64,000 nucleotides of DNA. Source: Pseudoruegeria aquimaris. Lineage in GTDB: Bacteria; Pseudomonadota; Alphaproteobacteria; Rhodobacterales; Rhodobacteraceae. The DNA lies in the NCBI RefSeq assembly GCF_900172235.1, contig NZ_FWFQ01000008.1, positions 62,001 through 126,000 on the forward strand, read 5' to 3'. A program made the translations under genes and the position numbers. This document shows positions 58,386 to 64,000 of the stretch, one piece after another (the first letter of the stretch is position 1; each line of letters opens with the position of its first letter). The notes below the pieces were generated by a model. That model was not told the origin of the DNA. It ran no database searches and saw only the letters and a list, made by a program, of their open reading frames with translations.

Positions 58386-59477
58386 CTAGGCGCCGGCCTC
58401 GATCCGCCGGCCGGTGGCGGCGTCGAAGAAATGCAGCGCATGCGCGGGCAGCGAGACGCTCAGCGCATCCCCCGCCGCAACCCGTGCGCGGGCAGGCAGG
58501 CGGATGGTGACGGTCGTCTCCCCCAGCTTCGCCTCGGCGAAGGTATCGCCGCCGGTGCGCTCTATGCGCTCGACGGTAAAGGGCGCCGAGAAGCTGCCTG
58601 CCCCCTGCGACACCTCCGCATCCTCCGGCCTGAAGCCGAATTCGACGGCCCCCTCGGGCAGGGCGGCGGCCACGCGGATCTCCTGATCGCCGAAGGACAG
58701 CACGCTGCCAGCGCCCTCGCGGCGGCAGGTGGCGGCGGCGATGTTCATCGGCGGGTTGCCCATGAAGCGCGCCACGAAGGTGTTGGCCGGGGTGAAGTAG
58801 ATCTCGTCCGGCGTGCCGAACTGCTGCACGTAGCCTTCGTTCATCACGCAGATCCTGGTGGCCAGCGTCATCGCTTCGATCTGGTCGTGGGTGACGTAGA
58901 CGACGGAGGCGTTCACCGTTTCATGCAGGCGGCGGATCTCGGCGCGCATCTCCACGCGCAGCTTGGCGTCGAGGTTTGAGAGCGGCTCGTCGAAGAGGAA
59001 GAGCTTGGGGTCGCGCACCAGCGCCCGGCCCATCGCCACCCGCTGGCGCTGCCCGCCGGAAAGCTCGCTGGGCTTGCGCGCCAGCAGCGGCTCGATCTGC
59101 AGCACGGCGGCGACGCGGGCCAGCGCTTCGGCCTGCTCGGCCTTGGAGATGCCGCGCACCTTCATGCCGAAGGTGATGTTCTCGGCCACCGTCATCGTCG
59201 GGTAGAGCGCATAGGACTGGAAGACCATGGCGATGTCGCGGTCGCGCGGGGGCACGTCCGTCATGTCGGCCTCGCCGATGCGCAGGCTGCCGGAGGTGAT
59301 CTCCTCCAGCCCCGCGATGCAGTTCAGCAGCGTGGACTTGCCGCAGCCCGAAGGCCCCAGCAGCACGAGGAAATCGCCGGGCAGCATGGAGAGGGAGATG
59401 TCGTGCAGCACCTCCACGTCGCCGTAGCTTTTCTTGAGGTTTTCCAGGCTGAGAACGGGGCTGGTGGTGGCTTTCAT
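58386..59477 (-). CDS. malK: Maltose/alpha-glucoside ABC transporter ATP-binding protein (MalK/UgpC type)
   Basis: A 363-residue ATPase with Walker [10 protein letters not shown], the Q-loop AMVFQSYALYPTMTV, signature LSGGQRQRVAMGRALV, Walker B KLFLFDEPLSNLDA and a C-terminal MalK-type TOBE/OB regulatory domain (from about residue 240, with FGFRPEDAEV). It would power the maltose importer whose malE and malF lie on the other strand, across the LacI regulator gene. It starts 4 bp after the regulator stop, so the two are co-transcribed. UgpC-type ATPases serve several sugar importers, so malK is inferred from context. Confidence 0.88.
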   Translation of the reverse strand: MKATTSPVLSLENLKKSYGDVEVLHDISLSMLPGDFLVLLGPSGCGKSTLLNCIAGLEEITSGSLRIGEADMTDVPPRDRDIAMVFQSYALYPTMTVAENITFGMKVRGISKAEQAEALARVAAVLQIEPLLARKPSELSGGQRQRVAMGRALVRDPKLFLFDEPLSNLDAKLRVEMRAEIRRLHETVNASVVYVTHDQIEAMTLATRICVMNEGYVQQFGTPDEIYFTPANTFVARFMGNPPMNIAAATCRREGAGSVLSFGDQEIRVAAALPEGAVEFGFRPEDAEVSQGAGSFSAPFTVERIERTGGDTFAEAKLGETTVTIRLPARARVAAGDALSVSLPAHALHFFDAATGRRIEAGA

Positions 59478-59481
59478 CGGA

Positions 59482-60510
59482 TCACTCCTGCGGGGCGGCC
59501 GAGGTGGAGGCGCGAACGATCAGCTCCACGGGGGCGGTTTTCTGTTGGGTTTCGACGCTGGCGCCGTTGCCGAGCGCCACGAGCATGCGGGCGATCTCCT
59601 GTCCGGCTTCGCGGATCGGCGCGCGGGTGACGGTGAGCGGCACGGAGAAATTCTCCGTCTTCATCGAGGAGAGCCCGTCATCGTGGGAGATGACGGAGAC
59701 GTCGCGCCCCATCTCCAGCCCCTCTTCGCGCAGGCGCCGGGTGAGGCCGAGCGTCTGCAGCGTGGAGGAGCAGAGGATCGCGGTAGGCGCCTCGCTGCCG
59801 GCAAAGAGCTGGCGGGTGAGCGCGTAGCCCTCATCCTCGCTCATGGTGGCGTGGTGGATCAGGCGTGGATCCGGGGGCAGGCCCTTCTCGGCCAACGCCT
59901 TGTGAAAGCCGTCCAGCCGCTGGCGGGCGAACATCGTGTCCGCCGGGCCGTTGATCAGGGCGATGCGCCGGTGGCCGAGGTTCAGGAGCAGGCGCGTGGC
60001 GTCGAGGAAGGCGCGTTCGTTGGCGATGTCGTAGAAGGCGTAGGGCGCATCGGCTTCGGTCTGGCCGTGCACCACGAAGGGAAAGGCCATCTCGGTGAGA
60101 GCGGCGACGCGGGCGTCCTTCACCTTCGGCGCCGAGATCACGAAGCCGTCCACCTTGCTGGTGCTGGCGTAGCGGCGGTAGGTGGCGAGCCCCTCGGCGG
60201 AAGTCAGCACCACGTCCAGATCCTGCGCGGCGAGTTCCTGGGTGAAGCCCGAGAGGAAATCCACGAAGTGCGGATCGTTGAGCAGGTTGTCGGACTGTTC
60301 GAGGACGAGGCCGAAGGCCCCGGCGCGCCCCGTGGCGAGGCGGCGGGCGGAGGTGTTGGGGCGGTAGTTCAGCAACCGCGCGGCCTCCTGCACCTTGCGG
60401 CGGGTCTCTGCGTTGACGGTGGAATAGCCGTTGAGCGCACGGCTCACCGTGGCCTGAGACAGGCCCAGATGCTCGGCAAGATCCTTCAGGTTGGCCACGG
60501 CGCTCCTCAT
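59482..60510 (-). CDS. LacI-family repressor of the alpha-glucoside regulon
   Basis: A 342-residue LacI/GalR regulator. The N-terminal HTH with hinge is NLKDLAEHLGLSQATVSRALNGYSTVNAETRRKVQEAARLL in pieces, followed by the periplasmic-binding-protein-like effector domain (FGLVLEQSDNLLNDPHFVDFLSG and AILCSSTLQTLGLTRRL). It resembles AglR-type regulators of alpha-glucoside use. ATG at 60510 (MRSAVANLKDLAEHL); the longer frame upstream lacks similarity and crosses the operator. Two palindromic operators stand between it and the GH13 gene, one over its own leader and one at the divergent promoter, so it probably represses both sides. Confidence 0.9.
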   Translation of the reverse strand: MRSAVANLKDLAEHLGLSQATVSRALNGYSTVNAETRRKVQEAARLLNYRPNTSARRLATGRAGAFGLVLEQSDNLLNDPHFVDFLSGFTQELAAQDLDVVLTSAEGLATYRRYASTSKVDGFVISAPKVKDARVAALTEMAFPFVVHGQTEADAPYAFYDIANERAFLDATRLLLNLGHRRIALINGPADTMFARQRLDGFHKALAEKGLPPDPRLIHHATMSEDEGYALTRQLFAGSEAPTAILCSSTLQTLGLTRRLREEGLEMGRDVSVISHDDGLSSMKTENFSVPLTVTRAPIREAGQEIARMLVALGNGASVETQQKTAPVELIVRASTSAAPQE

Positions 60511-60540
60511 CGCTGGCAGGGGGGCGCGATCACTTGGGTG

Positions 60541-60555
60541 TTGAAAGCGCTTTAA
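60541..60555 (-). promoter_or_regulatory. LacI-type operator and promoter for the regulator/malK unit
   Basis: TTGAAAGCGCTTTAA shares the GAAAGCGCTTT core with the operator at 60687. On the minus strand TTGATC (60585-60590) and TACAAG (60561-60566), 18 bp apart, could be the -35 and -10 of the regulator gene. The operator would then lie just downstream of the start point, giving autorepression. Confidence 0.75.
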
Positions 60556-60657
60556 AACACCTTGTAGCGCAGGAGCCGCCGCCGGATCAACCAAAACCGC
60601 CGCGGTTTTCATTTCTCTCAATAAATATTGGATATTTACGCGCCGCCATATCCGGGC

Positions 60658-60688
60658 TTGACAGAATCGTCGGTCCTGAAATTATAGA
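60658..60688 (+). promoter_or_regulatory. Promoter of the alpha-glucosidase/maltose transport operon
   Basis: TTGACA at 60658-60663 is a perfect -35 hexamer. TTATAG/TATAGA at 60682-60688 is a fair -10 with an 18-19 bp spacer. The start point would be near 60695, inside the palindromic operator, so the repressor would exclude RNA polymerase. Confidence 0.7.
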
Positions 60689-60698
60689 AAGCGCTTTC
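60687..60698 (+). promoter_or_regulatory. Palindromic LacI-type operator over the maltose operon start point
   Basis: GAAAGCGCTTTC is a perfect 12-bp palindrome (with flanks TA...AATA) that overlaps the -10 and start point of the operon promoter. The near-identical copy at 60541-60555 is 146 bp away, so DNA looping by a repressor tetramer is possible. The adjacent LacI-family gene is the obvious ligand. Confidence 0.85.
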
Positions 60699-60726
60699 AA
60701 TAACCCGCCGCACCACGGAGACTCGC

Positions 60727-62379
60727 ATGTCCACGCCCCAATCCCTCCCCGCAAACGGACAGCTGGCCGGCGATGCCGACTGGTGGCGCGGCGCGGTGAT
60801 CTACCAGATCTATCCGCGCTCATTCCAGGACGACAACGGCGATGGCATCGGCGATCTGGCGGGCATCACCCGCCGGCTCGATCACATCGCAAGCCTGGGC
60901 GCGGACGCGATCTGGCTCTCGCCTTTCTTCACCTCGCCGATGAAGGACATGGGCTATGACGTGTCCGACTACTGCGACGTCGATCCCTCCTTCGGCACGC
61001 TCGCCGATTTCGATGCGCTCGTGGCCAAGGCCCACGGGCTGGGCCTGCGCGTGATGATCGACCAGGTGCTGTCGCATACCTCCGACCAGCACCCGTGGTT
61101 CGAGGAGAGCCGGCAATCCCGCGAGGGCGAAAAGGCGGATTGGTATGTCTGGGCCGATCCCAACCCGGACGGCACGCCGCCCACCAACTGGCAGTCCGTC
61201 TTCGGCGGGGCCGCCTGGACGTGGGACGCGCGCCGCAAGCAATACTACCTGCACAACTTCCTGTCCTCGCAGCCGGATCTGAATTTCCACTGCCCCGCGG
61301 TGCAGGATGCGCTGCTGGAAACGGTGCGCTTCTGGCTGGAGCGCGGGGTGGACGGCTTCCGGCTCGACACCGTTAACTTCTATTTCCACGATCAGGATCT
61401 GCGCAACAACCCGCCCGCCGGCGGCGCGGGCAACGACGTGCCCGACATCAACCCCTACGGCTACCAGGATCACCTCTACGACAAGACGCGCCCCGAAAAC
61501 ATCGGCTTCCTGAAGCGCTTCCGGGCGCTGCTCGATGAATTCCCCGGAACCGCGGCCGTGGGAGAGGTGGGCGACGGGGAGCGCAGCCTCCAGACGATGG
61601 CGGAATACACCGCCGACGGCGACCGGCTGCACATGTGCTACTCCTTCGACATGCTGGGCCCGGATTTCTCCCCGGCGCATTTCCGCGGCTGCATCGAGAA
61701 GTTCGAGGCCGCCAGCGAGGAATTCAGCCAGGGCAACTCCTGGCCGTGCTGGGCCTTCTCCAACCACGACGTGAACCGCCACATGAGCCGCTGGGCGCAT
61801 CACGCCGAAGACCAGGTGGCGCTGGCCAAGCTCGCGGGCAGCCTCTTGATGAGCCTGAAGGGCTCGGTCTGCCTCTACCAGGGCGAGGAACTGGGTCTGA
61901 CCGAGGCCGAGCTGCAGTTCGAGGATCTCACCGATCCCTACGGCATCACCTTCTGGCCCGAGTTCAAGGGCCGCGACGGCTGCCGCACGCCCATGGTCTG
62001 GGAGGCCGCGGCCCCCAACGCCGGCTTCAGCACCGCCAACAAGACGTGGCTGCCGGTGACCCCGCCCCATGCCGCCATGGCGGTGGACACGCAGGCCGGG
62101 CAGGCCGGCTCGGTGCTCGAACACTACCGCGCCTTCCTCGCGCTGCGCAAAACCCGCCCCTCGCTCATCAAGGGCGACATCGCGTTCATCGACTGGGACG
62201 GCGGCCTCGCCTTCCTGCGGCGCTTCGAGGGGGAATGCACGCTCTGCGTCTTCAATCTCGCCCAGACGCCGGCCCGCTTCAGCCTGCCCGAAGGCAAGGT
62301 GACCCCGCTGATGGGCATCGTTTCGGGCACGGCCGCAGAACTCGAAGGCTTCGGCCTTCTGATCGCAGATCTTTCGTAA
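60727..62379 (+). CDS. aglA: GH13 alpha-glucosidase
   Basis: A 550-residue cytoplasmic GH13 enzyme (oligo-1,6-glucosidase/alpha-glucosidase subfamily) that hydrolyses maltose and related alpha-glucosides brought in by the adjacent importer. It begins [23 protein letters not shown]. The catalytic residues are the nucleophile D214 (FRLDTVNF), acid/base E280 (VGEVGD) and D348 (SNHDVNR). The [12 protein letters not shown] segment is typical of the family. The enzyme has no signal peptide. It is the first gene after the LacI-controlled promoter and is followed 29 bp later by malE. Confidence 0.93.
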   Translation: MSTPQSLPANGQLAGDADWWRGAVIYQIYPRSFQDDNGDGIGDLAGITRRLDHIASLGADAIWLSPFFTSPMKDMGYDVSDYCDVDPSFGTLADFDALVAKAHGLGLRVMIDQVLSHTSDQHPWFEESRQSREGEKADWYVWADPNPDGTPPTNWQSVFGGAAWTWDARRKQYYLHNFLSSQPDLNFHCPAVQDALLETVRFWLERGVDGFRLDTVNFYFHDQDLRNNPPAGGAGNDVPDINPYGYQDHLYDKTRPENIGFLKRFRALLDEFPGTAAVGEVGDGERSLQTMAEYTADGDRLHMCYSFDMLGPDFSPAHFRGCIEKFEAASEEFSQGNSWPCWAFSNHDVNRHMSRWAHHAEDQVALAKLAGSLLMSLKGSVCLYQGEELGLTEAELQFEDLTDPYGITFWPEFKGRDGCRTPMVWEAAAPNAGFSTANKTWLPVTPPHAAMAVDTQAGQAGSVLEHYRAFLALRKTRPSLIKGDIAFIDWDGGLAFLRRFEGECTLCVFNLAQTPARFSLPEGKVTPLMGIVSGTAAELEGFGLLIADLS

Positions 62380-62408
62380 CACCAAGCAAAACCCCCGGGA
62401 GGAGACAC

Positions 62409-63578
62409 ATGGTGAAGAATTTCAAAGGCACGCTGTCGCTGATCGCGCTTCTGGCCGCCACGCCGGCCGCCGCGCTGGAAGAAGGCAAGCTGATCGTCTG
62501 GATCAACGGCGACAAGGGCTACAACGGCCTTCAGGAAGTCGGTGACAAGTTCGCCGAGGAACTGGGTGTCGAGGTCGTCGTCGAGCACCCCGAGAGCGTG
62601 ACCGACAAGTTCCAGCAGGCCGCCGCCAACGGGCAGGGCCCTGACATCTTCATCTGGGCGCACGACCGTTTCGGCGAATGGGCCGCGGGCGGGCTGATCT
62701 CCCCGGTGGAGCCGTCCGAGGCGGTGAAGGCCAACACCTTCGATTTCACCTGGGACGCGGTGAGCTTCGACGGCAAGATCTGGGGCTACCCGATCGCCGT
62801 TGAGGCCGTGGGCCTGATCTACAACAAGGATCTGATCGAAACGCCCCCCGCCACCATGGAAGAGATTGCCGACCTCAAGATCGAAGGCGTGAGCGCCCCG
62901 ATCATGTGGGACTACAACAACACCTACTTCTCCTTCCCGCTGCTGATGGCCGGCGGTGGCTTCGCCTTCCAGAAGGTGGATGGCAACTACGATCCCACCA
63001 CCACCGGCGTGGCCAACGAGGGCGCCGTGGCCGGTGCCTCCGTGATCAAGTCGCTCATCGACGCCGGCGTGATGCCGAAGGGCGTGGACTACGGCGTGAT
63101 GGATGCCGCGATCAACAAGGGCGAAACCGCCATGGTGATCAACGGCCCCTGGGCTTGGTCCAACCTCAAGCAATCCGGCGTGAACTTCGGCGTGGCGCCG
63201 ATCCCCTCGGTGGGCGGCAAGCCGTCCAAGGCTTTCGTGGGCGTCCTGGCCGCGACGGTGAACGCGGCGAGCCCGAACAAGGACATCGCGGTGGAGTTCA
63301 TCGAGAACTACCTGCTGACCGACGAAGGGCTCGAGACCGTCAACAACGACGTGCCGCTGGGCGCGGTGGCCTCCGTCTCCTTCGCCGAGAAGGTGGGGGA
63401 CGATCCGCTGATCGCCGCGACGCTGGAGAACGCGCGCACTGGCGTGCCGATGCCCTCCATCCCGGCGATGGGCAAGTTCTGGTCCGCGATGGAGCCGGCC
63501 CTGAAAGCCATCACCGGCGGCCAGTCTTCCGTGGAAGAGGCGCTGAAGGCCGCAGAGGCCCGCATCCTCGCCGACTGA
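62409..63578 (+). CDS. malE: Maltose-binding protein MalE
   Basis: A 389-residue periplasmic binding protein with signal peptide ([14 protein letters not shown]). It is strikingly close to E. coli MalE, for example [72 protein letters not shown] and [10 protein letters not shown] in the same order. D and W residues of the maltose pocket (WINGD, GPWAWS) are kept. It is preceded by GGAGACAC and followed by a strong GC hairpin before malF. Specificity for maltose or maltodextrin is well supported by these motifs. Confidence 0.95.
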   Translation: MVKNFKGTLSLIALLAATPAAALEEGKLIVWINGDKGYNGLQEVGDKFAEELGVEVVVEHPESVTDKFQQAAANGQGPDIFIWAHDRFGEWAAGGLISPVEPSEAVKANTFDFTWDAVSFDGKIWGYPIAVEAVGLIYNKDLIETPPATMEEIADLKIEGVSAPIMWDYNNTYFSFPLLMAGGGFAFQKVDGNYDPTTTGVANEGAVAGASVIKSLIDAGVMPKGVDYGVMDAAINKGETAMVINGPWAWSNLKQSGVNFGVAPIPSVGGKPSKAFVGVLAATVNAASPNKDIAVEFIENYLLTDEGLETVNNDVPLGAVASVSFAEKVGDDPLIAATLENARTGVPMPSIPAMGKFWSAMEPALKAITGGQSSVEEALKAAEARILAD

Positions 63579-63588
63579 ACCAATTGAA

Positions 63589-63617
63589 GCGGGCGGCGCG
63601 CATGTGCCGCCCGCTTT
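63589..63617 (+). terminator. Intercistronic hairpin after malE
   Basis: GCGGGCGGC-GCGCATGT-GCCGCCCGC followed by TTTCGC forms a 9-bp GC stem 10 bp after the malE stop. It resembles the hairpins after pstS and after the polyamine-type binding protein gene. It probably stabilises malE mRNA or partly terminates before malF. Confidence 0.75.
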
Positions 63618-63650
63618 CGCATTCGCAGACCGCCGAGGGAGGAGCCCCAA

Positions 63651-64000
63651 ATGGCCATGAGCGACACCGTTTCCGCCGCCCCGTTCCCGGGTGCGCGTTT
63701 TGGCAATCTGCTCCGCTTCGCCGGACTGGGCGCTGTGGCGCTGGCCTTTCTCTACGTGATCTGGGGTCTCTACATGGCCGCGCAGCCCGTCTACGCGGTG
63801 CTGACCTTCGCGCTGGGCGCGGCCATCGTGATCCTCTACGGCTGGTCGCGCTTCTACACCTGGCGCTTCGTTTTTCCCGGCGTCGCCGCCGTGGCCGTCT
63901 TCATCGTGTTGCCGGTGATCTACACCTCCGCCATCGGCTTCACCAATTTCTCCGCCACCAACCTGCTGACGCTCGATCGCGTGCAGGCCTACCATCTGCA
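63651..64000 (+). CDS. malF: Maltose transport permease MalF (3' end outside window)
   Basis: The first 116 residues of a MalF-type permease. Three hydrophobic helices are visible: FAGLGAVALAFLYVIWGLYM, YAVLTFALGAAIVILYG and FVFPGVAAVAVFIVLPVIYT. The segment GFTNFSATNLLTLDRVQ matches the E. coli MalF stretch after its third helix. ATG at 63651 has GGGAGGAG 6-7 bp upstream; an in-frame ATG at 63657 is possible. The gene runs off the window end, and malG presumably follows. Confidence 0.92.
   Translation, partial: MAMSDTVSAAPFPGARFGNLLRFAGLGAVALAFLYVIWGLYMAAQPVYAVLTFALGAAIVILYGWSRFYTWRFVFPGVAAVAVFIVLPVIYTSAIGFTNFSATNLLTLDRVQAYHL

Noticed and set aside
1-64000. CRISPR arrays, insertion sequences, prophage genes or rRNA
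   Set aside because: No regularly spaced repeats, transposase motifs, phage structural genes or rRNA sequences were seen on either strand.

Overview
The window is chromosomal DNA of a high-GC alphaproteobacterium, most likely a marine Rhodobacteraceae (Roseobacter-group) strain. The reasons are the protein families (DUF6494, DUF6505, DUF6324, MmcB, a degenerate RibBX, long PstC/PstA), a tRNA-His that ends in A73 and has no encoded G-1, a LexA box of the alphaproteobacterial GTTC-N7-GTTC type and a CtrA-type TTAA-N7-TTAAC site. There are no rRNAs, CRISPR arrays, insertion sequences or prophage genes. About 70 genes are tightly packed, many with 1-4 bp stop/start overlaps.

Layout. 1-2456: an overlapping operon of a DUF6494 protein (partial), the Fe-S carrier Mrp, a lipoate-ligase-like protein and a DUF6505 protein. 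2532-6029: de novo NAD genes nadABC on the minus strand. 6226-9721: a potassium-channel-like protein, a ThuA-like protein behind a LacI-type operator, and the lipoprotein exporter lolCD. 9780-12719: three secreted proteins of unknown function, two of them paralogous lipoproteins that flank a GH16 glycanase. 12723-22413: YjbQ, nrdR and a riboflavin cluster (ribD, ribE, ribBX, ribH, nusB) split by minus-strand capsule genes kpsS, an OPX lipoprotein and kpsC. 22560-24957: a small membrane protein, a possible structured RNA, an APH(6)-like kinase, SOS-regulated mmcB, DUF6324 and tRNA-His.

25458-30087 is a polyamine-type ABC importer. 30284-36647 is a minus-strand housekeeping run: SPOR lipoprotein, D,D-carboxypeptidase, tmk, holB, tatD, an MBL hydrolase and an AEC transporter. 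After tRNA-Ser come a 7-alpha-hydroxysteroid dehydrogenase homologue, the DabAB inorganic-carbon uptake pair with a divergent LysR regulator, and a PhoB-box-driven pstSCAB operon without phoU or phoB. 47975-52983 is an accessory stretch: membrane proteins, an NAD(P)-binding epimerase-like protein, a glycine-zipper lipoprotein, a GlxA-type regulator and two decayed genes (an SDR and an AraC regulator). 53143-56841 encodes an isoquinoline 1-oxidoreductase-like molybdenum hydroxylase with a diheme cytochrome. 56857-64000 has an alanine/sodium symporter and a maltose/alpha-glucoside regulon: malK and a LacI regulator on one strand, a GH13 alpha-glucosidase, malE and malF (cut by the window end) on the other, with two near-identical palindromic operators between them.

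No convincing wholly new multi-gene system was found. The strongest unexplained items are the foldable intergenic segment at 22896-23049, the paired lipoproteins around the GH16 gene, the degenerate GTP cyclohydrolase domain of RibBX, and the paired decay of an AraC regulator with its SDR neighbour. Several regulatory sites (LexA, PhoB, CtrA, LacI) can be read directly. All functional assignments come from reading motifs and recalling families; no database search was run.
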